Source: Lachnospiraceae bacterium
GTDB taxonomy: Bacteria > Bacillota > Clostridia > Lachnospirales > Lachnospiraceae
DNA length: 41,134 bases
Direction of reading: 5' to 3'
Assembly: GCA_024687305.1 (NCBI GenBank)
Contig: JAILEQ010000100.1
Coordinates: forward strand, 1-41,134
Below, one piece after another: positions 26,839-34,927 of this stretch (position 1 is the first letter of the stretch; the number at the start of each line of letters is the position of its first letter). The position numbers and the translations under genes were made by a program. The notes below the pieces were generated by a model that saw only the letters and a program-made list of their open reading frames with translations, was not told where the DNA came from and did not search any database.

Positions 26839-27791
26839 ACTTTTAACTCCTTTATCGCATTCTCAAAATCTTCCGTATTATCTATGCTTAAAACCTTTGC
26901 ATCGGGAACGGTCTTCTTTACAAACTTAGATATCGTATTGCCCGGTCCTATCTCCACAAAAGTGTCCGCGCCGTTTTCATAGGCGTATCTTATCGAATCT
27001 TCAAGATATACGGGAGATTGAACCTGCCTTGTCAAAAGAGTCGGAATGTCTTCGTTGTATTCCTTTTCTCTTCCGAGGCAGTTAAAGATCACTCGTGCGC
27101 AACCTTCTTTAAACTCCACACCGGAAAACTCTTTGGCAAGCTTCTCTCCGGCAGGTTTCATATATTTAGTATGGAACGGACCGCTAACATTAAGCTCTAT
27201 TATTCTTTTCGTACCTTTTTCTTTCAGCAGTTCGCAGGCTCTGTCCACAGCATTAGAGTCACCGGAGATCACTATCTGCCCGGGACAGTTGAAGTTGACC
27301 GCACTGACAATTTTTTCGCCTCCGAATTCATCGGTCGCCTTTTTGCAACACTCTGTAACCGTCTCGCGCTCCGTCATCAAAACTGCCGCCATCTTGACAT
27401 CCATTCCCGCTGCCGCTTCCTTCATGAACATCCCGCGCTTTGCAACGAGCTTCACGACCGTATCCTCATCGATCACATCCGCCGCATATAACGCCGAATA
27501 TTCTCCGAGACTTAAGCCCAAAGAAAACGCGGGGACGATCCCTTTTTCTTTGAGAAGTTTGCTGATACCTACCGCGAAAGCTACCATGCAAGGCTGCGTA
27601 TACTGCGTGTCCGAAAGCCTGTCTGTCGCTCCGTAAAAGGAAAGCTCTTTAAGATCGAAATCATTTACCTGCCTTACGTTTGCACATGCTTTTTCGATCG
27701 TATCTTTAAAGATCGGATAATTATTGTAAAAATCTTCTCCCATGCCCGGTCGCTGACTGCCCTGACCGGCATAAACAAATGCTATGCTCAT
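26835..27791 (-). CDS. fabD: malonyl-CoA:ACP transacylase
   Basis: A 318-residue acyltransferase loading malonate from CoA to ACP. It has the start FVYAGQGSQRPGMGEDFY, nucleophile elbow GLSLG with Ser94, and active-site His207 in SGPFHTKYM; Gln10 of GQGSQ forms the oxyanion hole. Overlaps of 4 bases join it to fabK upstream and fabG downstream. Confidence 0.97.
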   Translation of the reverse strand: MSIAFVYAGQGSQRPGMGEDFYNNYPIFKDTIEKACANVRQVNDFDLKELSFYGATDRLSDTQYTQPCMVAFAVGISKLLKEKGIVPAFSLGLSLGEYSALYAADVIDEDTVVKLVAKRGMFMKEAAAGMDVKMAAVLMTERETVTECCKKATDEFGGEKIVSAVNFNCPGQIVISGDSNAVDRACELLKEKGTKRIIELNVSGPFHTKYMKPAGEKLAKEFSGVEFKEGCARVIFNCLGREKEYNEDIPTLLTRQVQSPVYLEDSIRYAYENGADTFVEIGPGNTISKFVKKTVPDAKVLSIDNTEDFENAIKELKV

Positions 27792-28723
27792 ATAGCGATA
27801 TCTCCCGCATTTTTCAGATTAGTTACGGCCGATTCATACATGTCTTTGAGTATCTCTTCCAAAGAACGTATCTCCTTTAACTGACCGCATACCTGCCCCG
27901 CCATCACAGATCCCCTTAAAACATCTCCGTCGACCACAGCGCGTCTTAGACCTCCGAGAGTTATCTTTTCAAGTTCGTCTCTGCCGGCTCCCGAGGCTTC
28001 GAGTTTTAAGTATTCCCGCGCCATCTCATTTTTGATGATCCGAACAGGCGCACCCTGACTTCTGCCCGTAACGGTCGTCGAATTGTCTTTTGCCTTTAAA
28101 AGCGCTTCCTTGTAATTATCGTGTATGGGGCACTCTTTTGATACCAAAAGACATGTCCCTATCTGAACTCCGCATGCTCCGAGCATCATGGCCGCGGCAA
28201 ACTGCCTTCCGTCGGCTATACCACCCGCAGCGATCACGGGAATGTCAAGTGCATCAACGACCTGAGGGACGAGTGTCATCGTAGTCATGTCACCGACATG
28301 GCCGCCCGATTCGCCTCCTTCGGCTATCACTGCATCGGCTCCCGCGCGTTCCATCATCTTTGCAAGGGCCACACTTGCCACAACAGGGAATATCTTTGTT
28401 CCTTTTTCTTTCCACATGTTTATATATTTACCCGGATTGCCGGCGCCCGTTGTTATGAATGCCACGCCTTCTTCATAAAGCATTTTGGCGATGTTTTCAA
28501 CATCGGGATTCATAAGCATGAGATTTACGCCGAAAGGCTTGTCGGTATTTTCCCGACAGATATGTATTTCTTTTCTGAGTGCCTCGGCCGGCATGCCGCC
28601 TCCCGCCACAAGTCCCAGCGCGCCCGCATTGGATACCGCTGCCGCAAAAGCACCTGTCGCTATGTTGGCCATTCCTCCCTGTATTATAGGATACTTTGTA
28701 CCCGTTATGTCATTTAGTTTCAT
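27788..28723 (-). CDS. fabK: enoyl-ACP reductase II (FMN-dependent)
   Basis: A 311-residue TIM-barrel flavoenzyme related to nitronate monooxygenases. It has PIIQGGMANIATGAFAAAVSNAG at the start, EGGESGGHVG for FMN phosphate binding, IPVIAAGGIADGRQ and the MLGACGVQIGT segment. It carries out the last reduction of each elongation cycle and replaces FabI, so triclosan resistance is expected from the family. It lies between fabH and fabD, as in streptococci. Confidence 0.95.
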   Translation of the reverse strand: MKLNDITGTKYPIIQGGMANIATGAFAAAVSNAGALGLVAGGGMPAEALRKEIHICRENTDKPFGVNLMLMNPDVENIAKMLYEEGVAFITTGAGNPGKYINMWKEKGTKIFPVVASVALAKMMERAGADAVIAEGGESGGHVGDMTTMTLVPQVVDALDIPVIAAGGIADGRQFAAAMMLGACGVQIGTCLLVSKECPIHDNYKEALLKAKDNSTTVTGRSQGAPVRIIKNEMAREYLKLEASGAGRDELEKITLGGLRRAVVDGDVLRGSVMAGQVCGQLKEIRSLEEILKDMYESAVTNLKNAGDIAI

Positions 28724-28732
28724 GTTGTCTCC

Positions 28733-29662
28733 CTATATGATGACGGCGCCCCATGTGCGTCCCGCTCCGAATGCACAAAGAAGCGTTCTTTGTCCCTCTT
28801 TTATGATACCGCCTTTATATGCTTCGTCGAGTGCAAGTGCAACGCTCGCACTTGAAGTGTTTCCGTATTTCTGGATGTTTACAACGAACTTATCCATAGG
28901 CTGATCGACCTTCTTGGCGATCGACTCGATTATCCTTAAGTTGGCCTGATGAAGGATAAAGTGATCTATATCATCGTATGTAAGTCCCGCTTTTTTAACA
29001 ACACTTTCTATGACAGTCGGAACGGTTGCGACCGCAAACTTATATGTGTCCTGGCCGTTCATATGAATAAGGCCGGTGGGGACTTTTATATGTATCATCT
29101 CTTCGTCTCCTTCGACGCCGATCGTAGAAAAATACGGTCTGTCGTCAAGCGTAAGTACCGCTGCCGCCGCACCGTCACCAAAAAGCACGCACGTTCCTCG
29201 GTCGGTCATATCCATCTTTTTTGAAAGCACTTCCGCTCCCACCAAAAGACCGTATTTTGCGCCTCTTGCCATCATGAGCGCTCTTATCGTCTCAAGTCCG
29301 AATATAAATCCCGAACATCCGGCACTTACATCCAGACATATGATGTCGTTTCTAAGCCCAAGTCTTCCCTGGATAAGGCAGGCCGACGACGGTGAATAAT
29401 ACTCGGCAGATACGGTACACACCACCACAACGTCAATGTCTTCTCTGTTTATCCCGGCATTTTCTATCGCTTTTCTTGCCGCATTTTCGGCAAGCAACGT
29501 CTGATCTTCCTCGCCCGTCACGTAGTGTCTTTCTTTCATTCCCGTACGTTTGGTGATCCATTCGTCGGAAGTATCCACTATTTTCGCAAGATCATCGTTT
29601 GTCATTATCTTCTTTGGAACGAAGCTCCCCGTCCCCACTATCTTTATCCCACGTTTACTCAT
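28733..29662 (-). CDS. fabH: beta-ketoacyl-ACP synthase III
   Basis: A 309-residue condensing enzyme starting fatty-acid synthesis from acetyl- or branched acyl-CoA and malonyl-ACP. The catalytic Cys116 (DVSAGCSGFIFGL), His238 (FILHQANLRI) and Asn268 (KYGNTS) are intact, and GAGRTWGAVII closes the protein (family consensus GAGLTWGA). The start overlaps the accA stop by 8 bases. Substrate preference cannot be read from the sequence. Confidence 0.97.
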   Translation of the reverse strand: MSKRGIKIVGTGSFVPKKIMTNDDLAKIVDTSDEWITKRTGMKERHYVTGEEDQTLLAENAARKAIENAGINREDIDVVVVCTVSAEYYSPSSACLIQGRLGLRNDIICLDVSAGCSGFIFGLETIRALMMARGAKYGLLVGAEVLSKKMDMTDRGTCVLFGDGAAAAVLTLDDRPYFSTIGVEGDEEMIHIKVPTGLIHMNGQDTYKFAVATVPTVIESVVKKAGLTYDDIDHFILHQANLRIIESIAKKVDQPMDKFVVNIQKYGNTSSASVALALDEAYKGGIIKEGQRTLLCAFGAGRTWGAVII

Positions 29663-30434
29663 TCTTCAAAAAACCTGCATCAAACTTTCTGAACTTTTCA
29701 TATCTTTCGCTTACGATCTCTTCCTTTGTCTTATCCTTAAGATCGCATAAAGCAGTCTTTATCGCTTTTCTGACTTCCTCCGTCGGGTCTTCTTCGCTAA
29801 GTATCCCTTCCACTATTCCAAACTCGTAAAGATCTTTGGCCGTAAGCTTCATGACACTTGCCGCCTCATCCCTTCTTTTGCTGTCATGCCAAAGTATGGA
29901 GGCAAAGCCTTCGGGAGAAAGAACACTGTACACAGCATTTTCAAGCATATATATGCGGTTTGCCACCGATATGGCAAGTGCTCCGCCGCTGCTTCCTTCG
30001 CCGGTCACTATCGTGATGATCGGAACTCTCAATGTGCTCATGACTGCAAGATTATCCGCTATCGCACGGCTTATTCCGTTCATCTCCGCTTCTTTTCCGG
30101 GGTACGCTCCGGGCGTGTCGACAAATGTTATTACGGGACGGTCAAACTTTTCGGCCTGCTTCATAAGTCTTAATGCTTTTCTGAACGCCTCGGGACCGGG
30201 CATACCGAAATTGCAGGTGATGTTTTCGTCTACATCCTTACCCTTCCTGTGCCCTATCACCGTAACCGGAATATCGTCAAACATGGCTATCCCGCCAAGT
30301 ATCGACGGATCTTCTTTACATATCCGATCTCCGCGCTGTTCAAAGAAATCCGTAAACAGAGCATCTATATAATCCGTTATCTTAAGTCGTCCCGGATCTC
30401 TTGCCGCAAGGACTCTTTCGATTGCCTCCATCAT
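29655..30434 (-). CDS. accA: acetyl-CoA carboxylase carboxyltransferase alpha subunit
   Basis: A 259-residue crotonase-fold subunit. It has RLKITDYIDALFTDFFEQRGDR near the start, FVDTPGAYPGKEAE and VTGEGSSGGALAI. It is the compact form seen in streptococci, about 60 residues shorter than E. coli AccA. With AccD it transfers the carboxyl group from biotin to acetyl-CoA. It overlaps accD by four bases. Two consecutive ATGs are possible; the first (30434) gives the ATGA overlap. Confidence 0.96.
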   Translation of the reverse strand: MMEAIERVLAARDPGRLKITDYIDALFTDFFEQRGDRICKEDPSILGGIAMFDDIPVTVIGHRKGKDVDENITCNFGMPGPEAFRKALRLMKQAEKFDRPVITFVDTPGAYPGKEAEMNGISRAIADNLAVMSTLRVPIITIVTGEGSSGGALAISVANRIYMLENAVYSVLSPEGFASILWHDSKRRDEAASVMKLTAKDLYEFGIVEGILSEEDPTEEVRKAIKTALCDLKDKTKEEIVSERYEKFRKFDAGFLKNE

Positions 30435-31210
30435 TGTTTCCTTTCATGAAGTTTAAGAAGCAATATAAGCTTTGAGCGTATCACGCTTCTTTTTACCACT
30501 TCGTCCACATGACCGTGTTCTTTAAGAAAATCCGCTCTTTGAAAACCTTTTGGAAGCTTCTCCCCGATCGTCTGCTCTATGACTCTCGGCCCGGCAAATC
30601 CTATAAGAGCATCCTCCTCGGCAAGCGTAATGTCTCCAAGCATTGCAAAGCTCGCGCTCACACCGCCCGTAGTCGGATCGGTCAGTACGCTTATATAAAG
30701 ACCGCCCTCTTCTTTAAACTTTTCTATCACGGCGCTTGTTTTTGCCATCTGCATAAGGGCAACTATCCCTTCCTGCATCCTGGCGCCGCCGCTTGCGGTA
30801 AAGATGATGAGCGGAAGTTTGTTTTCATGGGCGTATTCAGCGGCTTTTGCGACCGCCTCTCCGACATATATGCCCATGGAAGCCATCATAAAGCGCTTAT
30901 CCATCACACATAAAACCGTCTTGTATCCGCCTATAGTGCACGTTCCGGCTACTATGGCATCTTCGATCCCAGTTTCTTCTTCGAGAGTTTTCTTTTTATC
31001 CAAATACCCTGTAAAGTTTAAAGGATCGAGTTCCGGACATGACAGGTCAAAGCTTTCAAAGGAGCCTCCGTCAGCCGTGTCCGCTATGCGATCAAAAGCC
31101 GTGTAAGGCTTATCGTCTTTTTCCAAAGCTTCAAGATACGGGGTCGGATCTTTTCTGAGCTTTTTATATCTTCTGAATTTATCTTTCCTGTTGTCTACTG
31201 CGTTGATCAT
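30431..31210 (-). CDS. accD: acetyl-CoA carboxylase carboxyltransferase beta subunit lacking the zinc finger
   Basis: A 259-residue carboxyltransferase subunit. It has the crotonase-fold body with FTASGGARMQEGIVALMQMAKTSA, YISVLTDPTTGGVSASFAMLGD and IGFAGPRVIEQTIGEKLPKGFQRA, all strongly conserved. The N-terminus is short and basic (MINAVDNRKDKFRRYKKLRKD) and has no CxxC pairs, so the usual Cys4 zinc ribbon of bacterial AccD is missing. The ATG overlaps the accC stop by 4 bases. No alternative upstream start could restore a zinc finger without running into accC. Confidence 0.95.
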   Translation of the reverse strand: MINAVDNRKDKFRRYKKLRKDPTPYLEALEKDDKPYTAFDRIADTADGGSFESFDLSCPELDPLNFTGYLDKKKTLEEETGIEDAIVAGTCTIGGYKTVLCVMDKRFMMASMGIYVGEAVAKAAEYAHENKLPLIIFTASGGARMQEGIVALMQMAKTSAVIEKFKEEGGLYISVLTDPTTGGVSASFAMLGDITLAEEDALIGFAGPRVIEQTIGEKLPKGFQRADFLKEHGHVDEVVKRSVIRSKLILLLKLHERKQ

Positions 31211-32598
31211 TTTTTATCGTTTTCTTTTTGCCCTGCTGCCCTGTCCCATTTAAGTATCTCGTCGGCGTGCTTTTCGATGAAATTTACGCTGTATTTACCC
31301 CTTATAAACGAGGGATGGTGCATCAGCAGATAATCAAAATCGACGTTTGTCTCTATCCCCTCAAGCGTAAATTCCAAAAGCGCTCTTCGCATCCTTCGTA
31401 TCGCATCGAGTCTTGTCGGTGCGTGGACTATTATCTTCGCAAGCATCGAATCGTAAAACGGGCTTGTGGCGTAACCGTTGTACAGATGAGTATCTACTCT
31501 CACGCCGGGGCCTCCGGGAAGATTCAAAAATTCGACCGTTCCGGTATTTGCCTTAAAATCCTTCGAAGGATCTTCCGCATTTATGCGGCACTCTATTGCA
31601 TGACCGGAAAGTCTTACATCTTTTTGTTTCAGTTTCAAAGGCTCGTGATATGCGATCCTTATCTGCTCCTTTATGAGATCCAAACCGGTGACTGCCTCGG
31701 TAACGCCGTGCTCCACCTGAATGCGCGTGTTCATCTCTATGAAATAGAAATGTCCTTTTGCATCGAGCACAAACTCAACGGTTCCCGCATTGGTATAATT
31801 TGCCGCTTTCGCCGCAGCGACCGCAGCCTTTCCCATCTGCTTTCGAAGATCGTCCTTTAAGGCCATGCACGGGCTTTCTTCTATGAGTTTTTGATTTTTT
31901 CTTTGTATGGAACAGTCTCTTTCACCAAGCTGTAGGACATTTCCGAACTCGTCTGCGAGTATCTGAAACTCAACATGCTTCGGGTTCATGATCAGCTTTT
32001 CGACGTACATCTCATCATTTCCGAAGCACGCACGGGCTTCGGCTTTGGCTTCCCTGTACATGGCCTCGAGCTGTTCCTTTTTGAGGACTCGCCTCATTCC
32101 GCGACCGCCACCGCCCGCGCTGGCCTTTATAAGAACCGGATATCCTATCCTGTCAGCGATTTTCTCAAGCATCGAAAGATTCTCGACCGGCCCGTCTGAG
32201 CCGGGTACCACGGGAACGCCCGCCTTTTGCATCATTTTTCTGGCCAGAAGCTTGTTTCCGAGCAGATCCATCGCTTTCGGAGTCGGACCTATAAAGACTA
32301 TTCCCTCTTTGTAACAGCGTCTTGCAAACTCGCTGTTTTCGGACAAAAAGCCAAATCCGGGATGAAGCGCATCGCACTTCGTTACTTTTGCCGCGGTAAT
32401 GATCGCATCCATGTTTAAGTAGCTTTCCGTGCTTGAAGCGGGACCGATACATACACTGTCCGTCGCAAGTTTTACATGTAGACTGTCTTTGTCTGCCGTT
32501 GAATATACGGCGATCGTTTCGATATTCATCTCGCGACAGGTCCGTATTATACGGATCGCGATCTCGGCGCGGTTGGCCACCAATATCCTTTTAAACAT
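31207..32598 (-). CDS. accC: biotin carboxylase subunit of acetyl-CoA carboxylase
   Basis: A 463-residue ATP-grasp enzyme that carboxylates the biotin on AccB. It contains FKRILVANRAEIAIRIIRTC, the glycine-rich loop IKASAGGGGRGMR, HVEFQILAD and EMNTRIQVEHGVTEAVTGLDL. The start is the ATG at 32598, with GGAG 7 bases upstream; the frame is open to a TTG two codons earlier. The usual NRGE motif reads NRAE. The gap to accB is 2 bases. Confidence 0.97.
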   Translation of the reverse strand: MFKRILVANRAEIAIRIIRTCREMNIETIAVYSTADKDSLHVKLATDSVCIGPASSTESYLNMDAIITAAKVTKCDALHPGFGFLSENSEFARRCYKEGIVFIGPTPKAMDLLGNKLLARKMMQKAGVPVVPGSDGPVENLSMLEKIADRIGYPVLIKASAGGGGRGMRRVLKKEQLEAMYREAKAEARACFGNDEMYVEKLIMNPKHVEFQILADEFGNVLQLGERDCSIQRKNQKLIEESPCMALKDDLRKQMGKAAVAAAKAANYTNAGTVEFVLDAKGHFYFIEMNTRIQVEHGVTEAVTGLDLIKEQIRIAYHEPLKLKQKDVRLSGHAIECRINAEDPSKDFKANTGTVEFLNLPGGPGVRVDTHLYNGYATSPFYDSMLAKIIVHAPTRLDAIRRMRRALLEFTLEGIETNVDFDYLLMHHPSFIRGKYSVNFIEKHADEILKWDRAAGQKENDKK

Positions 32599-32600
32599 AA

Positions 32601-33041
32601 TCAATCTCCGATAACAAACAGCGGACTTTCAAATTCAACGACATCGCGGTCTTTAAAGAATATCTTCTTTACCGTGCCGTCTCTTGGCGCTTTGACTTCG
32701 TTTATCATCTTCATGGCTTCTATCTGGCAAAGCGTTTGCCCCTTATTTACGTGATCGCCCTCTCTTACAAACGGCGCATCATCGGGACCGGGGCTAGCAT
32801 AAACCACACCGACAAGGGGAGAAAGAACGCTTTCGCCCGGCGTTTTCTCTTCGCTGTATTCAGGCTTTTTTGAAGATCCTTCAATTTCTTTTGTCGGAAC
32901 TTTGCCGATGACCTCGTCGGCCGGTGATGTTTCTTTTTTGAGCTTAAGCTTCATTCCTTCACACTCAAGTTCCAATTCCGAACATCTGCTCTCCTCAAAA
33001 CTGCTCATCAGTTCTTTGACCAAAGAAAGATCCGTCATCAT
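32601..33041 (-). CDS. accB: biotin carboxyl carrier protein of acetyl-CoA carboxylase
   Basis: A 146-residue carrier. A hydrophilic N-terminal part (1-70) with Glu/Lys/Pro-rich linker precedes the biotinyl domain, with Lys111 in EAMKM as the biotinylation site and PLVGVVYASPGPDDAPFVREGD at its start. It delivers CO2 between AccC and the AccA-AccD transferase. Its ATG overlaps the acpP stop by four bases. Confidence 0.96.
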   Translation of the reverse strand: MMTDLSLVKELMSSFEESRCSELELECEGMKLKLKKETSPADEVIGKVPTKEIEGSSKKPEYSEEKTPGESVLSPLVGVVYASPGPDDAPFVREGDHVNKGQTLCQIEAMKMINEVKAPRDGTVKKIFFKDRDVVEFESPLFVIGD

Positions 33042-33262
33042 TTGTGTGCCTCTAAGTAATCAACTATATCCTGCACTGTCTTAAGTTCCGGAAGCGCATC
33101 CTGATCTATCGTGATGCCTGTCTTTTCCTCAACCGCAAGAGAAAGTTCAACCGCGTCAAGTGAATCTGCACCAAGATCCTTGAAAAGATCCGATTCCAAT
33201 GTGATCTTATCTTCGGAACAGCTTAATATGTCGATTATTACCTCTTTTACAATTTCAAACAT
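33038..33262 (-). CDS. acpP: acyl carrier protein
   Basis: A 74-residue four-helix acidic protein. Ser34 in DLGADSLDAVEL is the phosphopantetheine attachment site. The start is the ATG at 33262 with AAGGAG upstream; the frame is open 8 codons further to a TTG, which is not favoured. It carries growing acyl chains and is the first gene of the fatty-acid operon, right after its promoter. Confidence 0.96.
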   Translation of the reverse strand: MFEIVKEVIIDILSCSEDKITLESDLFKDLGADSLDAVELSLAVEEKTGITIDQDALPELKTVQDIVDYLEAHK

Positions 33263-33320
33263 GATTATCTCCTTCACATAATACAAAGTTTTTATTTAAA
33301 TATTTTTAACTACCTTACGT

Positions 33321-33348
33321 ATCATAATTATTTGAGAAAAAAAGTCAA
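33321..33348 (-). promoter_or_regulatory. promoter of the acpP-fabZ operon with possible regulator site
   Basis: On the minus strand, TTGACT (33348-33343) and TATGAT (33326-33321) are 16 bases apart, about 59 bases upstream of acpP. AGTATT and CTCAAAT flank the spacer, and the same pair occurs at the MarR promoter (24421-24440). A FabT-type site overlapping the -35 to -10 region is therefore plausible but unproven. Confidence 0.65.
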
Positions 33349-33434
33349 TACTAATTAAAAAAATTTAACTATTTGTTCACATTTATGAAAAATGAACCAA
33401 CACCACCGTCCCCCAGAGTCAAAAATCAGCGGAC

Positions 33435-33462
33435 AAAAAAAAGACCTTCCCGCGGGAAGGTC
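33435..33462 (-). terminator. terminator of the proline-rich membrane protein gene
   Basis: A 20-bp perfect palindrome, GACCTTCCCG and its complement at 33443-33462, is followed on the minus strand by eight T residues. It lies 16 bases after the stop codon at 33479 and insulates the downstream acpP promoter. Confidence 0.93.
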
Positions 33463-33478
33463 CTTATCGTTATTTGAT

Positions 33479-33865
33479 TTAATATAAATAACTGAATGCA
33501 CTCAGAAAAGTTGCACCAAGTATGGCATAAAGCAAAAAGGTAAGAACTATCATGATAGCCATTACTATAAGCTGTGCCTTTGCCCAGTTTTTACGTGACT
33601 CTTTGCCGTCACCGAAAGCCCAAACGAAAAGTAAGATTATATTCACACAAGGGATCAAACTAAGAAGAAGTATTCCAACCCATGTTCCGATACTTACCGG
33701 CTCAAGATCCTGAGGATTGTAAACAGGTGCGCCGTAATTGTACGGAGGGATAGGCTGTCCCTGAGGGGGAATCGGCTGTCCCTGAGGGGGAATCGGCTGT
33801 CCCTGAGGAGGGATCGGCTGTCCCTGAGGCTGTGAGTACTGATTGTTATTTAAATTTCCATCCAT
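33479..33865 (-). CDS. proline/glutamine-rich repeat protein with two membrane segments, function unknown
   Basis: A 128-residue protein. The N-terminal 20 to 50 residues consist of nearly four copies of the heptad PIPPQGQ. Two hydrophobic helices follow (VGILLLSLIPCVNIILLFVWAF and AQLIVMAIMIVLTFLLYAILGA) around a short charged loop GDGKESRKNWAKA. This is a common but functionally undefined layout in Clostridia. The ATG at 33865 (MDGNLNNNQ) has a GGGGTGGA site; the open frame upstream lacks one. It is a single gene with its own terminator. Confidence 0.8.
   Translation of the reverse strand: MDGNLNNNQYSQPQGQPIPPQGQPIPPQGQPIPPQGQPIPPYNYGAPVYNPQDLEPVSIGTWVGILLLSLIPCVNIILLFVWAFGDGKESRKNWAKAQLIVMAIMIVLTFLLYAILGATFLSAFSYLY
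33753..33829. repeat. 21-bp tandem repeat within the proline-rich gene
   Basis: Copies begin at 33753, 33774, 33795 and 33816 (plus-strand unit GGCTGTCCCTGAGGGGGAATC). The first two are identical, the third differs in a few bases and the last is partial. The unit is a multiple of three and encodes PIPPQGQ, so copy-number change would keep the reading frame. Confidence 0.9.
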
Positions 33866-34001
33866 AATTGTCCACCCCGAAAAATCAAGTTTAATTGTTA
33901 AGAATTCCTTAACTGTAAAAATCGTATCATAAACGGGCCATACACGCAACAAAAAATTGCATTTAGGGCTTCACTGCATGGCAATGAGTACCGATTCATA
34001 G

Positions 34002-34007
34002 TATAAT
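34002..34007 (+). promoter_or_regulatory. -10 element giving a probable leaderless transcript
   Basis: A perfect TATAAT lies 7 bases upstream of the ATG at 34015. Transcription would start at or next to the ATG. No good -35 and no Shine-Dalgarno sequence are present. Confidence 0.5.
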
Positions 34008-34014
34008 CACATTT

Positions 34015-34458
34015 ATGATAGACGCATTAAAGAACGTATTTAAAAGAATATGGTCAGACATAAAAAAGTATAAAGTTGGGATCGCAATATGCGTCATATA
34101 CTATTTTTTGACGTTAAATCTCTTCAAAGCCTCCTGTCCGTGCATACTGCTCACCGGATTTCCATGTCCCGGCTGCGGTATCACAAGATCTCTTTTAGCG
34201 ATACTGACGTTTCGTTTCAAATATGCCTTTGAGACCAATCCAGCTTCGTACGCATGGTTTTTCCTTATACTCTGGTTTATCTTTTTCAGATACATTAAGG
34301 GTCAAAGAAGCCGCATCTTCTATACTCTCCTTACTATAACGGCGATAATTACGATAGGCGTATACATCTACGGAATGGTTAAATATTTCCCTAATCGCAT
34401 CCCTTACGTTTACACGACTCACAACCTTTTTCACTACACAGTAACAAGATCGCATTAA
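34015..34458 (+). CDS. DUF2752-type membrane protein
   Basis: A 147-residue protein. After a charged N-terminus (about 1-22) come three to four hydrophobic helices. The family hallmark is CPCILLTGFPCPGCGITRSL (about 41-60), with CPGCG-x-TR conserved across DUF2752, followed by ALETNPA-like FETNPASY. Function is unknown; the cysteine motif may bind metal or take part in redox chemistry (inference). It is a plus-strand single gene ending in a terminator shared with rplL. There is no visible ribosome-binding site. Confidence 0.85.
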   Translation: MIDALKNVFKRIWSDIKKYKVGIAICVIYYFLTLNLFKASCPCILLTGFPCPGCGITRSLLAILTFRFKYAFETNPASYAWFFLILWFIFFRYIKGQRSRIFYTLLTITAIITIGVYIYGMVKYFPNRIPYVYTTHNLFHYTVTRSH

Positions 34459-34490
34459 AAAATCCCGAACCTATTGGTTCGGGATTTTAA
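34457..34490. terminator. bidirectional terminator between DUF2752 gene and rplL
   Basis: A 13-bp stem (AAAATCCCGAACC at 34459-34471 with 34476-34488) and a 4-base loop. T tracts occur on both strands. It lies 20 bases after the rplL stop, so the rplJ-rplL transcript ends here and does not run into rpoB. Confidence 0.92.
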
Positions 34491-34510
34491 TCTCATAGGT
34501 AGGTATCTGA

Positions 34511-34888
34511 TTACTTAAGTGTAACCTTAGCGCCTGCATCTTCAAGAGACTTCTTAAGCGCTTCAGCGTCAGCCTTTGCAAGACCTTCCTTGATTACCTT
34601 GGGAGCTGCCTCAACGAGGTCCTTTGCTTCCTTAAGTCCAAGACCGGTAGCTTCACGAGCGATCTTGATGATCTGAACCTTGTTAGGTCCGATCTCGGTA
34701 AGTTCTACGTCGAACTCTGTCTTCTCTTCAGCTGCTGCTGCGTCTCCGCCTGCTGCTGCTGCAACTACAACGCCTGCTGCTGCGGATACACCGAACTCTT
34801 CTTCGCAAGCCTTTACAAGATCATTTAATTCCAAAACGGATAACTCTTTGATAGCATCAATGAGTTCCTGAGCTGTTAATTTAGCCAT
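34511..34888 (-). CDS. rplL: 50S ribosomal protein L7/L12
   Basis: A 125-residue stalk protein. It has an N-terminal dimerisation domain ([22 protein letters not shown]), an Ala/Gly-rich hinge (about 38-55) and a C-terminal factor-binding domain with KIKVIKIARE-like [23 protein letters not shown]. It recruits translation GTPases. The ATG at 34888 gives the family start MAKLTAQEL; a TTG two codons upstream is not favoured. It lies 39 bases after rplJ. Confidence 0.98.
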   Translation of the reverse strand: MAKLTAQELIDAIKELSVLELNDLVKACEEEFGVSAAAGVVVAAAAGGDAAAAEEKTEFDVELTEIGPNKVQIIKIAREATGLGLKEAKDLVEAAPKVIKEGLAKADAEALKKSLEDAGAKVTLK

Positions 34889-34927
34889 TTTCAATTTCCT
34901 CCATATAATAATAGTTTACTTGGTTAC

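Noticed and set aside
33753-33829. Regularly spaced short repeats resembling a small CRISPR array
   Set aside because: The repeats are directly adjacent with no spacers, are in frame, and encode a heptad inside a membrane protein gene.
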